Shown: positions 1 through 13,400, counted from the first letter of the stretch. The stretch: DNA of 64,000 bases from Pyropia haitanensis (GCA_008729055.1 SDUX01000001.1:3937631-4001630); one strand, 5' to 3'. Notes: generated by a model not told the origin, from the letters alone. A program made the numbers and translations.

Positions 1-3000
1 CGGCCGCCAAACCCACCGCTCAACGCTGCCGCCACTGCCGCCGCCCGACGCCAACGCCGGCGCCAGGCGGAGCCCCCACGCCGGTCCGCGGCCGCCCACC
101 ACAAGCGCCTGCGGCAAGCGCAACCATGATGCCAAACAACGCCACCCGGCCATCATCGGCGGCCGCCTTCCTCCAAGAACCGGAGCCGAACGCCTCTCCC
201 CGGACAGGCAGCGCCACTCCGACGACATGAAGTGGCCACTCCCCTCCAAAACCGACGGCCAAACGCCACCCCAAAGCCAACGCCTGCGGCTGCCCGGCTC
301 AAATGACGGCGCCAAGCGCCGACCCATCGACAACGCCAGCGGCCGCCCGACGCCGACGATGGCGGCGAGCAACACCCCCCACACAATGCCAGCAGCCCCC
401 CGCCATCAACTCCAGCGGCATGACCCACCGCCCCACCCACGCCAGAAGCCGTCCGCTGTCGACAACGACGCCAACAGACAATCCCCGGCCGACGCTAGCA
501 TCCGCCCGCCACCAAAGCCGACAACGAGCGTCACCCCCAAGCCAACACAGCCGCCGCCACTCGACAGCGCCAGCAGCCGTCTGCTGCCAAAGCAAGCGCC
601 GAGCGCCACCCCCAGGCCCAACAGCGTCACCCAGCCATCGGACAGCTGCCGCACAGCACAACCACCGATGCCAACCGCCACCCCCCCACAAACCAGGCGC
701 CGTTCGCCCCACACGCTGATGACGAGCACCCCGCCGCCAAACAGCGGGTGCTCACCACCAACCCCAGCGATGAGCGCCACTCCACTGCCAAGCAGCGCGA
801 CTGGGACGCGCCAAAAAAGGAATGCCAGCCGCAAACACCGACGCCCAAGTGCAAATCTCTGCAAACGCCAACAACCATCGGACGCCAAATAAGACCCCAA
901 CCGCGGCCCCGAGCCAACGCCAGCGGCAGCCCGCCGCCAAAACCGGCGGCGAGCGTCAACCCATGCCGAACAGCAGCAGCCCAATGGCAACAGCCGCTCG
1001 CCGCCACAACCAACGGCAAGCGCCACCCCCACACCAACGCCAGCCGAGTCATGCTGCCAACGCAAAAGGCAAGCGCCACTCCCTGCCTACGTGAGCAGCG
1101 GCACGCCGTCAAAGATGGTAGCGAACGGCAGCTCTCCGCCAACATCAGCAGCCACCCGCCGCCAGCAAAGACAGCGGCCACTGTCACATTTTCGCCAACG
1201 CCAGCAGCCAAACACGCCCATCTCGGACGCAGGAAGCAATCGCTTAGCCAACGCCAGCAGCCAACCGCCGCCAACGCCGGCCGCTAGAGTCGCCCCCACG
1301 CCAGAACAGCAGCCAACAGCGGACGACGCCAGCAGCCGCCCCACGGTGAAGCCGCCGGCGAGCGCTGACCTTGCGACAAGGGCAGAAGCAGCTCGCCGCT
1401 GACGCCGGGTGGCAAGCATCAACCCCCGGCTGCGCTAGTACTCGCCCGCTGCCAAGGCCGGAAGCATGCAATAATTCCCTGGCCAGACCAGCAGCCGCTC
1501 GCCCGCAACGCCGGCGGCAAGCGCCACCCTCATCCGATACCAGCAGCCGGCCGCCATCAATGCTGGCGGCAAGCACCGCACGACCGCGAACCAGCGACCG
1601 CCCGCCGCCAACAGCGACACCAAGCGCAACTGGCCCGCCATCGCCCGCACCTTCCTGCCGTCCAGCCTCGCAAAAAACGCCACCCCCGCCACCAACGCCA
1701 GCAGCTGCGTGCTGCCAAAGCTGACGCCAAGCGCCACCTCCCCGCAAAGCACTGACCGACCGCAATCACCAGAAGCCCCTCATTGGCAAGGCTGGCGGCA
1801 CGCGACACCCCCCCTGCCAACGACAACAGCCGCTCACCGCAAACAGGGAAGTCAGGCACCACCTGGAAGCCAACGCCAGCAGCCGCCTGCAGCCAACGCC
1901 GGCGGTAAGGGCCACCCTCCCGCCAAACAACTGCCGCAGGGCGCCAAAAGCGACGGCAAGCGCCACCCCTGCGCTTGTTCAAGTAGCTCCCTTCAGCCAA
2001 AGCAGAAGGCAAGGGCCACCCGCCCGCTAACGCTAGCAGCCGCCAGTCGCAGACGGCAGCAACAATGGTCACTCCCTGCTGACAAAGCGGACAACAAACG
2101 CCACCCGCCCGCCAACGCCGGCAGCCGCCAGCCGCGGACGGCCGCAACAATGGTCACCTTCCCGCCAGCGCCAGCATCCGCCCGCCGCCAACAGCAACAC
2201 CAAGCGCCACCGCTCAAGCATCGAGAGCAGGCGCCCGGCACCCACGTCGGCGGCGAGCATGACTGCAGCACCAACTAGCGACCACTCGATGACAATACCT
2301 GACGTCAGAGCCAAACGTAGGCACCATCCCCTCGCCAGCGCCAGCAGCCTCCTGCCGCCATCGGAGGCGGCGAGAACTGCACACCCGCAAAGCAGCGGCA
2401 GCACGCATCCAACACCAACGCCAAGCCCCATCCGCCTGCCAGCGCCACCAGTCTCGAGCCGCCAACACCGGCGGGAAAAGACAATCCCCCGACGACGACA
2501 GCAGCCAGCGCCGCCTATGGCCAAACAGCAGCCGCAGGGCGCTAACAGCGACGTAAAGCGCCACTGCCGCGCTAACGCCAGCGGCTGACAGCCGCCAAAG
2601 CTGACGAAAAGCACCGCTACCCCGCCAACGCCTGTAGCATCTTGCTGCTAACGCCCGCGGCGAGGTCCACCCGCCCCCAAGATATTGGGCGGCTGCATGA
2701 ACGCCGGCAGCCACCCGATGGCAAGGCCAGCCACAACTGACCTCCCCCCGACAGCGCCAACAGCCGCTCGCCGCCATCACCGGACGGGAGTGCCACCCCC
2801 ATTTCAACGCGAGCAACCGCCCGACGCCGAAGACGGCGGCCACCCCTCCGCCCAAGCTGGAAGAACGCCGCCGCCGACAGCGACGCCAAGCTGAGCTCCG
2901 CAGCAAACTCCAGCAGCCACCCGCCGCAAGTAGGGGCGCCAGGCGCAACGACGCAACCAGCGCATGCAGCCGCCCACCGCTAGCCAAGACGCCGAGAACA

Positions 3001-4740
3001 ACCGCGAAGCAAGCGCCAGCAGCTTCGCACAGTCAGTAGCGACGCCTAGCGCAGCCGTGCAAACAAACGCCGGCAGCCGACCGCCACCAAAGACGGCAGC
3101 GAGCGCGTCGCCCACGCCAAACAGCGGCCGCCCACTGACAACAGCAGCACCAGTCCGACGCCAAAGCCAATGGCGAGCACAGACCGCCCGCCGACGCCAG
3201 CAATAGCCCGCCACCAACGCCGGCAGCAAACCACCCGCCCTCGCCAAGTAGCGGCCGCCCGATCTCTACAGCAGCGGCCGTCTGACGCCAACGCTCATGG
3301 CAAGCGCCGCACCCCCATCAACCCCAGCACTCGATCCACGGCCAAGCCGATGGCGAGCGCCACCCCCCCGCCATCGCCAGCAGCCGCCCGCCGCCAATGC
3401 CGTCAGCGAGCGCCACCTCAACGCCAACGCCAGCAGCCATCCGCTGCGAACGCCAGTGGCGCACGCCACTGGCCCGGCACCCGACGGCCGCCTACGCAAT
3501 CAACGCCAGTAGCCGCCGACCACCAAGGCCGGCAGCCAACGTCACTCCCCACGAGCACCAGCAGCTGCTCAAGGGCCTAGCCGGTCGCAACGGCCACCCC
3601 ACCGCCAACGCCTGCAGCCGCTCGCCGCCAGCTCTCGGGCAGCGCCAGCCGCCCGCCAGCGCCACTGACCGCCGACCACCAACGTCGACGGTGATCATCA
3701 CGCCCACGCCAACGCCAGCAACCGCCTGCCGCCAGATTCGGCGGCGCATGCCATGACCTCGCCAGCCCGCTGCCGCCCACTAACGCCACAAGGAGCCGCC
3801 CGGCGGCGAGCGCTACCCCCCTGCCATCTCCAGCAGCCGCCTGCTGCCAACGCCGGCGGCAATTAGAAGCCGCCCACCAGTCAGCGGCACCCTGCTAGCA
3901 ACGCCATCAGCCGCCGAACGGCAAAAGATGCGACAAGGGCAACCCCGCAGTCAACGCCAAAAACCGCCTGACGCAAGGGCGGCCGCAAGCGTCACGCCAA
4001 CGCAAAGCGACAGCCGCCTGCTGGCAACGCCGGCTGCGACGCGCCGCCAATGGCGGCTGCGATCGTCACGCGCACGCCAACTCCAGCAGCCTCCTGCTGC
4101 GAGAGCCAGCAGCCGCCTCCTGCCAACGCCAGCCGCCAGCGTCCGCCCCACGCCAGTGGCCGCCCCGGTGACAACGCCAACAGACCCTCGTCGCCAACGC
4201 TGGCGGAGACAGCCACACCGCCGCCGTTGCCGGTAACTGCCGACCGCCAACAGCGAGGCCACGCGCCACTCTCGCCCAAGCACAAGCAGCTGCCCGGCCC
4301 CAACGCCGACGGAGAGCACCGCCCACACACTAAACAGCGGCCGACAAGCCGGACATCCGTCCGCCTCTAACGCCAGCGGCGAGCGCCGCCCCCCAGCTAA
4401 CGCCAGCAACCGCCAGCCGCAAACGCTGGCGGCGAGCGACACGCACACGAAAAACGACAAAAGAGCGCAGTCCAATCGCCAAGCAGCGGCCGTCCGCCGC
4501 CAACACCGATGCGAAGCTCAAACACGAGGACAACACCGGCAGCAGCCCGCAGCCAAAACCGGCAGCAATCGCCGCCGCCCTGCCAAACCAGGAAACGCTT
4601 GTCGTCAGCATCGGCGCCATGCGCCGCCCCCAAGACATCGCCAGAGAGTGGTTGCCGCCAAAGCGCGACTGAGGCCGCAAGCGCTCAGCCAACGCCGCCA
4701 ACCGTCCGCCTCAAACGCCGGCAGCGAGCGTCTCTTCGAC
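1..4740 (-). repeat. GC-rich ~51-bp minisatellite, block 1
   Basis: Degenerate tandem repeats cover this stretch. A typical unit on the + strand joins cgccaacgccagcagccgcc, then cgccgccaacgccggcggc, then gagcgccaccc, about 51 bp in all. Units are heavily diverged, with local re-duplications. One example is 2050-2170, where a segment containing aacaatggtcac recurs 85 bp later (2061 and 2146). Open frames exist in several frames on both strands at once, rich in Pro, Ala, Ser, Thr and Arg, with no recognisable domain, so I do not call genes. I give strand as minus because the same family in the block at 15840-20160 reads in the opposite orientation. The left edge of the window cuts the block, so its true extent is unknown. 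Confidence 0.75.
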
Positions 4741-7700
4741 GACAACCAGCGGCCTCGTGCTCACACCATGGGCAGCATCCCAACATAAACTCCCGTGGCG
4801 AGCGACTCCCCGCCGCCAACGACAGCAGGTGCCCACCGACGAGGTTGGCGTCGAACGCCGCTTCCACGACAACAAGAGCAGCCGCCCGCTGCTGACGCCC
4901 TCAGCGGCTTCCATGCAGCGCACTGGCAGCGGCAGCGGCTGCTGTCGTTGCCCCACAGGACAAACACCATCTCCGCCGTCATCACCGACGCCATCACGAA
5001 CGACAAACGCCGCCTCCGCCGTCACCACCGCCGCCGCCGCCGCGGCCGCCACAGTTCCAGCCATCACAGCAGGCGTCGCGGCCGCCGCCGCCGCCGCTGT
5101 GCCACCGCAGCTACGGCCGCCACATTAGCCATCGCCACCACCTACCTGTGGTTCGTGCGGGCGACTGCGCGGCAGCAAAATCCAGCAGCGAGTGGAGTGC
5201 GTCACTTCCGCTACACGCCTGCAGCAGCAGACTGCGTGGCAACGGAGAAAGTGGCTTTGGCAGCGGAGGCCACACCAGCTGCGGCAACAACTGTGGCTGC
5301 GACAGCCGCCACATTGGCAGTGTTGGCATAGCAGCCACAGACTCCGCTGCTTCGCGACATAGACACTATCGACCGTGCTGGCCGTGACAGTGGCAGCAGA
5401 GGCCACAGGCACGGAGAAAGCCGCGACGGCAACGACAGACGTCGTGGCGGTGGCAGCGACAGCAACGAGGGCGGCGGCCGCGACAGTGGCGACTGCGACG
5501 CCAGCGACAAACGTCGCTGAGGCGGGCGCAACAGCGCCAACGGCGCTGGCCTCGTGAGCAGCAGCGACGGTGACCGCGACGAAGGCCACGTCGGCGGCAG
5601 CAACAGTGGAAGCGGCGGTAGAAACTTCAGATCGCACGGCGGCGACACCCACAGATATCTCGAAGACGGCAGGGACAGAGCACAAGGCGGCTGCACCGAC
5701 AGCGGCGTAGCAGCGGACGTGACTGAGGCCGTCGCGGCCATGACAGACACCGCGACGCCAGCTGCAACAGATACTGCGGCGGCGGCTGCAAGGAAAATTA
5801 CGGCTGTGCCAGTGACAGCTTCACCGACGCCGACCGCGACATTCGTGGCGGACGTGGCCGCGACAGCGCCAGCGCCAGCGTCAGCGACAAAGGCCGCGGT
5901 GCCGGCCGCGGCGGCGTCACCAACCGCGACGACGAGTGCCACAGCGATTGCGACAGCGGCAGCCACAGACCCCGTCGCGGCAGAACGACAGACGGCGTGG
6001 TGGCTGCAGCCCTGCACGCGGCAAGGAAGAACACCACCGCGACGTCAGCGACAGCAGCAACGGCGGCGACCGCGAATGCGGCAAGGGCAGCGGCTGCGAC
6101 GGTGGGGGCGGCAGCGGTAGTGACAGACGCCGCACCGGCGGCCACGACAAACGCCCCAAACCGTCAAGTCTGCCGCGACGAACGCCGCGGCGACGGCAGC
6201 GACAAGACTTTGTCATAAACCGCGACAGAAGCCGCGGCGGCCGCAGCGACAGTGGCTGTTCAGCGCAGGGCCAGCCGCGTGAGAAGCCGCGGCTGCGGCC
6301 GCGCGAGACACCGCGGCAACGGTCACGATAGGCGTCATGGTGGCGGCAACGACAGCCGCAGCGCCAGCAACAGAAACTTCCCATCGCAGCAGTGGCAGCG
6401 ACAGCGGCAGCTGCAACGGCAACGACCGGCGCGTCGGCGACGGCAGCAATAGATGCACCTGAAGAGCCAGCGACAGCGGCGGCGGCGGTGGCCGCGACAG
6501 CGGCAGTCGCAAAGGCAGCGACTGGCGCGTTGGCGACGGTAGCAATGACGCACCGGCGGCGATAGCGATACCGGCGGCGGCGGGGACCGCGACAGCGGCA
6601 GCTGCAACGGCAGCGACGGGCGCGTCGGCGACGATAGCAATAGATGCACCTGAAGAGCCAGCGACAGCGGCGGCGGCGGTGGCCGCGATAGCGGCAGTCG
6701 CAACTGCAGCGACCGGCGCGTGGGCGACGGTTGCAACAGACGCACCTGCAGCGACACAAGCTGCTATCCGCGACAGTGGCCGCGACAGCAGCAGCTGCAA
6801 CGGCAGCGACCGGCGCGTCCGCGATGGTGTCGGCAAACGCACCGGCGGCGACAGCGACAGCGGCGGCGGCGGTCGCCGCAACAGTGGCCGTCGTGGCGGC
6901 GGCGACACAGGGCACGGTGGCGGCCGTGGCACAGCTTGCACTCAGTGACGGCGGCCCCGACGGCGAAAGCGGGAGCGGCGGCCACGCCGGAAGTCGCGGC
7001 GGCCGCGACAGTGGCAGCGGCATCGGCAGTGACATGAGCAGTGGCGGTAGCAGCAACCGCCGAAGCGACAGCTTCCGCGACAAACGTCGCAGCGGCGGCC
7101 GCGACAGCGGAGGCGGCGTTGGCAAAGACAGTTGCAGCGCCGGCGGCCGCGACAGCGGCCGCGGCAGTGGCACACAGGCCACAAAGGCGGCCGCTCCAGA
7201 GCCTGCCCATCGAAAAAAGCGGCCCCTACGGCAGAAGCGCCAGCGGCAGCGACGGCGGCTGCGGCGGTGGCCGCGCTAGCTGCAGCGGCACTAGCAGCGA
7301 CAGCCGCCGAGGCGGCGGCATCGACAAAGGAAGCGGCGGCGGCAGCTACAGCCGTAGCGGCAGCGCCCACGACAGACGCCGCCGCCGCCGCAGCGGCTGT
7401 GACCTCAGCAGTGACAGCGGCAGCCGCGGCGAACAAATAGGCGGCAGCGGCGGCGACAGAGACAGCCGCTGCGGCGACGACAGCAGCACCGGCCACGGCG
7501 ACGGCAGCGACGTCGGCAACGGCAGTTGCCACGATGGCGGACACGGCATTATCTGGAACGGATTCCGCTGCGGCGATAGCAAGACGGGCGACGCGGGCCG
7601 CAACGAAGGCACCGGCAGTGACCGCGACAGTTGTTGCTGCGGCAGCGGCGATTGCGGCTGTGGCGGTAGCCGCAAAAGCGGCAGCGGCGGTGGTGGCGAG

Positions 7701-8790
7701 ACACCTCACCAGTGACGTCATCGACAGGGCCAACCGCGGCGACAAACGCCGCGGCGGCGGGGGACGCGACACCGGCAGTCGCAACTGCAGCGACCGGCGC
7801 GTCGGCGACGATAGCAACGGACACACAGGCACCGACAGCGACAGTGACGGCGGCGGTGGTCACGACAGCGGCAGCTGCATTTGCAGCGACTTGCGCGTCG
7901 GCGACAGTAGCAACAAACGCACCTGCAGCAAAAGTCCCAGCCGCCGCGTCTCATGCCACCGCAGCACCAGTGGCACGCCGGGCATCATGAAAGCGGCCAC
8001 AACAACAGTAGCGGCGACCGCGGCGACAAAAGCCGCTGAGGCGGCGGTGGTGGCGACAACGGCGGTGTCCGTGACAGCGGCATCGGCAGCGGGAGCGACA
8101 ATGGCCGGGGCCATGGCGGTACCATCGGTAGCAGCGGCAACAGCGCCCGCGGCCGCTAAAGCATCATCGCCAGAGACCGTGGCCGCGGGCGCGACACAGG
8201 CGGTCTGCCGCCACCGCAGCCTCAACAGAACCAGCAGCAGCGGCGACGGACGCGAGGGCGACAGCGGACTCGGCAGCGACTGCGGCAGCGGTGGTGATTG
8301 TGGCAACGGCAGAGGCGGCGACGGCAACAGACGCCGCCACGACGGCAACTAAAGCGGCAGCGGCGGCGGCCGCGGCGGCGGCACACCCAACAAAAGAACC
8401 ACGGCAGCGGCCGCCCCAGACACCTCCAACTCCAACGGCGGCGGGAGCGTCAGAGCCGATGGCTGCAGCCGATCCAGCGACAGCGGCAGCGGTCGCGACA
8501 AAAGCCACCCACCGCGACGTCGGCCGCGACACCAGCAGCGGAAGCTGCTGCGAAAGACGCCGCAGCGGCGACAGCAACAGCGGCTGCTGCAGCAGCAGCG
8601 ACAGCGGAAGCTACGCCGGCAGCGACAGCGGCGACGGCGGTGCTCACGATAACAGCAGAAGCACGGGCCGCGACCACAAAAGCGGCAGTGACTGTGGTAG
8701 CGGCGGTTGGCGAGGTAGCGCCAATGGCGGCACCAGAGACGTACTCTGCTACGTCGGGGGGGGAGAAGGGTGTGCGACAGCGGCGAAGAG
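4740..8790. repeat. Degenerate GCN-rich tandem repeat block (GCGACAGCGGC type)
   Basis: The sequence changes from the CCAACGCC-type minisatellite to a purine-richer pattern built on gcgacagcggc and gcggcggtggccgcgacag. From 4740 to about 5200 it is transitional. The clearest order is at 6430-6750. There a segment with agatgcacctgaagagcc and the following ~80 bases occurs at 6451 and again at 6642, a spacing of 191 bp. Each such period holds two weaker ~95-bp halves that start with a cggcgcgtcggcgacg-like motif. Further diverged copies lie near 7790-7930. In one frame the sequence reads as Ala/Thr/Val-rich polypeptide, but frames are broken by stops and the opposite strand is equally open, so coding is not supported. 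Confidence 0.7.
6431..6745 (+). repeat. 191-bp direct repeat inside the GCN-rich block
   Basis: Two near-identical direct copies start about 6431 and 6622. Shared blocks in order are gcgtcggcgacg, agatgcacctgaagagcc, gcgacagcggcggcggcggt and gcagtcgca. They differ by scattered substitutions only. This is the least decayed tandem duplication in the block and marks recent local amplification. Confidence 0.75.
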
Positions 8791-9879
8791 GTAGACGGTG
8801 GGACGGCGCAGACGGGTGTATGGCGGCGCCAACGGCGAGCCGGGAACACAAAATCCACGGCACTGACGGCGGGGGAAGCTGACCTCGTCCGTGACAGTGA
8901 CGGCAGTCGCGGCAACAACGGCGGGTGCGGAGCAGGCCACAGCGACGCCCGCCGTGGCGGTGGCAACGCCCGGTTTCCGCAGCAAAAAAAGACCGCGGCA
9001 CCGGTACGAGACGCGGCTGCCAGCGCGCACGCCCCTCGCTCCCATCCGCCAGCCCAATCTCGGTCCCACTGCGCTCCACTTCTTGCCATCAGAGCTGACG
9101 ACGGCCGCCACCTCCCACCGTCTTGCCTCGTGTTGACCGCCGCCACCAACAACGGACGTCACAGGCCCGCCTTGGCGCCGCCAGACACCGCCAATGCCAC
9201 CAACGGGCGTCACCCACCCACGCGTCTGCCTCCCGCCGCCGTCAACACCAGCAGCAAGCGCCGTCACCACCAACGAGCAAGAGGTGGCCACCGCCGCCGT
9301 GCCAAGTGGCGGCGTCGGCCGCCTCCGCCGGCAAGCGCAGAGTAGCGGTGCGGACGGCCGAGGCGGAGTTGCAACACCGGGCGAGCGGTGGCATGGTCAG
9401 CGACGGTTGCTGGGCGGGTGAGGATGTGGCAGCGTCAGGGATGATCCGGCTGCGAGAAGGACAAGTCGTGAACGACGGGGGAGGGAAGATCAACGGCAGC
9501 GGCAGCGGCTGCAACGCGAGCGGGAAGACCGCAGCCGCCCGCGGATTGCGACGAAGCCGACGGGGACGCAGTCGACAACAGGAGCGGGGCGGCAATGACG
9601 ATTGGTGGCCCGCCTCAATGGGGGGGCGATGGCGAGGTCTGTGCCATGACGTCCCTACCGGTAGGCGTCACCGCCGACAGGGGGGGCAACGGAAGCGACG
9701 GGGGAGAGCACCGCCAACGTCGACAGGGGGACGGCCCGCAGTCAGGAGCGGAGGAAACAAACAAGTCATGCCGCCGCGAAAGGACCGCAACACCGACGAC
9801 CGGGGGGTGGTGGCAACGACAGAGGCAGCGGCACCACCACAATGGGAGCTGCAGCGGCAGCAGCGGCCGCAGCAAAGAC

Positions 9880-9892
9880 GGGGGGGGGGGGG
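9880..9892 (+). repeat. G(13) homopolymer tract
   Basis: Thirteen consecutive G within a GC-rich spacer. Length is likely to vary between molecules and between reads. Confidence 0.9.
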
Positions 9893-10013
9893 CGGCAAGG
9901 ACGGCGTGAACACCACTAACGACAGGGGTCGCAGCGGCAATGAAGGGAGAGGGCCGCTTTGACGGGACAGCGGCAGCGACAAAGAGGGAGGCCAGGCGAG
10001 GCGACATGATGAC

Positions 10014-10031
10014 GGGGGGGGGGGGGGGGGG
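10014..10031 (+). repeat. G(18) homopolymer tract
   Basis: Eighteen consecutive G, preceded by gatgac and followed by cgccaacgg. The exact length is uncertain because such runs are poorly resolved by most sequencing chemistries. Confidence 0.9.
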
Positions 10032-12601
10032 CGCCAACGGCACCAGGGCCAGCCGTGGCGGAGGCGGGGAACCGCCTCGACGGAATGGCGGCGGCGACAC
10101 AGAGGGGAGACCGCCTCGACTCGGGGGTGTAGCCGATGCCGGACGTCGGGCGCAGAGGGGGACGGTGGAACGCCGCGAGGGGTGGCGGCCAGCGGCGGTA
10201 GATCGTCGACAAAAACAGGCGGCGGAAGGCGGCGATGATACAGCATTGGGTTGGGGACGGCAACGACGCAGGGACGACCGCCACGACAGAGGCGGCGGCG
10301 CGTCGAGACGCCGGGCGCCTTCGGGTCCGCACCGGTCGGCGTGCATCTGAGACTGCAATGCCCGAAACGCGAGAGGGCCGACGCCGCCACGCGAGAGTTC
10401 CTTCCGCAATAGGGGGGCTACATTGTCCAGATACGCCTGCCAGCTGCTACGACGGACAAGTCGACCTCAGCGACCGGCGGTGCGCCATCGACGACAGGAC
10501 GACGGTGACGCGGGGAGACGCCTTGTGCAAGAAGATGCGCCAATGACGGGGGAGGGTAGAAGGGCCTGACGGCTGGCCGGGTGGCGGCAGTAACAACAGA
10601 GGGGCGGCGACAGCGACGGAAGACGTGCATCGACGACGGGAAATGGTTTGACGATGGGTGTAGGGCGACGGCGGCGGGGCGGCGTCACCGACGGGGGGTG
10701 TGCGTGTCGCGAGGAGGGGAGTAGCAGCAGAGAGGAGGAAATGATCTCTCGGGGAGAGGACGGTGGGCGGCCTTGGCGGGTGTTGCGGCTTGAAGACGTG
10801 GAGGGCAACGGCAGCAACGCGGGCGGTACAGCCGCAAGGCCGGCGTGCGTGTTTTCGACGCCTGGGAAGGCAAGGGGCGACCACGGCTGACGCGGCCCAT
10901 CGACCCGGTCGCATCGTCGGCCACAGGGGGGGGTGGACCGCCACAACCGTGGGCGGCACCAACGGCAGCAGATAGGGGATGCAATCCTCACGTCTACATA
11001 GTGGTGCGGCACAGAATATGGGCGGCGCCGTGGCGACGAGCGTCCGAGACGGCGCCAGGCGGCAGGCGCTCGCGGCAGCCAAAAAGGGTGACGACGAGAA
11101 CGGCAGCGCCGCCGCCATGAAGCCATAACGTAGAGGAAGGGGCGACATCCATGTCGTCTGCAGGAAGGTCAGCGGCGACAGCCGAATGAGGAGAAACAGG
11201 AAGAGGGAGGGGAAATGAGGGGGAGTAACGCCGATTGGCGGGTAGCGGCCGCGGCGAGCGGCGGGCACCGTTGACGACGGACGGGCAGCCCCAACGGCGG
11301 GGTGATGGAGCCGCCGACCACAGCGGCAGTGCGACAACGACCGCGGCGGCCGCCACGGCGCTGCACCCGTCACGTCGCGGTTGGGGATGGGTGCGCGCGG
11401 CAGCGCCGGCGGCGGCGGCCTCACGGAGCGTCATTATATACACCTCCCCGCCCCCCACTTCCGAGTGTGCCCAACGGGTCGCCGCGCCAACGCCGCCGCC
11501 GCCGCGGCGGCGTCCGGTGCTGCCCTCACCCCATAACACGGTGATAGACTGGCTGCGCGGGGCGGGGGAGTTCCCGCCAACAGGCCGACACGGCGGTGCC
11601 GCATCACCCACCAGCATCCGAGACGGCCCGTCGCCACGGCGTGCGTTCCACCTGGGAGGAAGCGCGGGAGACAGACAGGGGGGGCCGGGTGGGCGGGGGA
11701 AGGTGGACGAGCACCGCCGCGGCCGCCCGCCGCCGCGCGCCGCGCGTCGCGACGAGGTGGGGGCGGCATGGTAGACAAAAGGGCGGGAGCGTCGGGTTGG
11801 GTCGGGGGGCGGGGGGGGCAGTCCACACGAGGACGTCTACGGCGCGGCCGCACGATGGCCCCTCCCGCTTCTCCCCACCTCTATCCACCGCCCCGCCCGC
11901 GTCGCCGCGCAATGGGCCGTGCGCGTGTGGCCGGCGCGGGCGGCGCCCGCCATTCAAACCGCGCCCGCCGAGGCGCGCCAGCCGCGGCGGCGGGCTCACC
12001 TCATGGCGCCACGCAAGCGCCGCCGGTCGGGCGGCCGCCACTCCCGTCAGCGGTCACGCTGGCCCGCTGTCCCCGCCACTCTGGTGGGGCCCCACCAACC
12101 CGCCCCCACCCCTCCTCTCTTCCGCTTCCGTCACCCACTCCGCCGCGTGCCAGTCCCCGCTGCCGCAACGGAGCGCCCGCCAACGCCCCTGCGGGGCCCG
12201 CAGCCACCGCCACCCACCCAAACGGTCACCGCCCGCGGACGCGCCGCCGTCGCCGGCCGACGCGGTGGCAGCCACGGCGGCGCGCCCTGGCCGCCGCGAC
12301 CCACCAAACCCGCCCCCCCCCGCGGCCGCTCCGGCATTGCCGTCCGACACAGCGCGGAGGGGGAGCAGTGGGGCGCCGGCGGGGGGGGAGGCGGCGGCAC
12401 GGAGCGGCGTGTGTGCCAAGCCTTGATGGCCGACACTGCCGGGGGGGGGTGCTGCCGGCGCGCGGTCGCGGCGTGGGCGGTGCGGGCGTCACGCTGGCGT
12501 GGCAGCCAGCGGCAATGGCGGCCGCCGCGGCGCTCGCCTTCCCGCCGGCGGCGCGGGGGGAGCCGCGAGGCTGCCGTCAACCGCCCGTGTTGGCTGTAAT
12601 T

Positions 12602-12625
12602 GGGGGGGGGGGGGGGGGGGGGGGG
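12602..12625 (+). repeat. G(24) homopolymer tract
   Basis: Twenty-four consecutive G between ctgtaat and aagtttcg. It is the longest homopolymer in the window. It is long enough to fold into a G-quadruplex on the + strand or to stall polymerases, and its reported length may be approximate. Confidence 0.9.
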
Positions 12626-13083
12626 AAGTTTCGGGAGCGCTGCCCGCTGGGTGTGCAGGCAGCCCGCCGGGCGAGCCGGTTGGATCTGACGATCTGTGGC
12701 GGGAAACCGTTGGGTGGACGGCGGATTGGTCAGCGGGCATCCGCTCGACTCCGCTTCTCGCCCCGCGGCGCCGCCGCGACGACACGCCAGCCGTCTCGTG
12801 TGGTGCGACGCTCGGCCGCAGTGATCCACACTCTGCTTGTCCGCACACGTCGCACCTTGGGGTGTGCGCGACGGGAGTGAGCATGGGAGATTGGCGGCTG
12901 ATACTGGCACGTCGCATAACCCCTGCCCTTCGACGCGGGTGGCGCGACACTCGCAGAGCACCGTTGCCGTGGCAGCGTTCCCGGTGGGCGGCGGTGGCCT
13001 CGGCCGGCGTCCCGGCGCACCCTCAGAACGAAAATCCGAGACGAGCAACTATTCGCCCCTTGACACGCCGGCGGAGGCGAGGC

Positions 13084-13115
13084 TGCTTCTGTTTTTGTAT
13101 TTTTGTTTTTTGCAG
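13084..13115 (+). other. Possible 3' splice site (polypyrimidine tract plus AG)
   Basis: A T-rich tract of about 27 bases ends in tttttgcag followed by gcaacctg. This is a conspicuous pyrimidine run in a region that is otherwise nearly all G and C, and it matches the general form of a spliceosomal intron acceptor on the + strand. I see no convincing matching donor or downstream recognisable exon, so the call is tentative. It could equally be a chance T-rich island. Confidence 0.25.
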
Positions 13116-13385
13116 GCAACCTGTCGTGCGCCGCCCCGCGCGCCACCCGCGCCCTGCACAGACACCCAGAGCGGGGGGGAGGAGGCGCGTCGCCGCCGCT
13201 CGCCCACAGCTGGATAGCGCCCGCCTTCCCCCCCCTCGCGCCAGTAGGCTGGGGCGGCGTCACGACCGAAGCAGCGCGCGGTGGGGAGGAGCGGGACGCG
13301 CCCTCGACGCGGCGCCGCTCCCGGCCGTGGCAGACTACCGGGGGCGACTCCCCGCCGCCCGTGGTGGCCGCCTCGCCGGCGCGCC

Positions 13386-13400
13386 AAAAAAAAAAAAAAA
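13386..13400 (+). repeat. A(15) homopolymer tract
   Basis: Fifteen consecutive A flanked by ggcgcgcc and cgggcccg, isolated in very GC-rich sequence. It could be a remnant poly(A) tail of a retroposed sequence. No target-site duplication or recognisable upstream element was seen, so this remains a simple tract. Confidence 0.85.

Noticed and set aside
5211..6017. Ala/Val-rich minus-strand frame that looks like a hydrophobic or silk-like protein
   Set aside because: It is the translation of a degenerate GCN repeat; the + strand is also open and Ala/Thr-rich, and there is no start context or domain.
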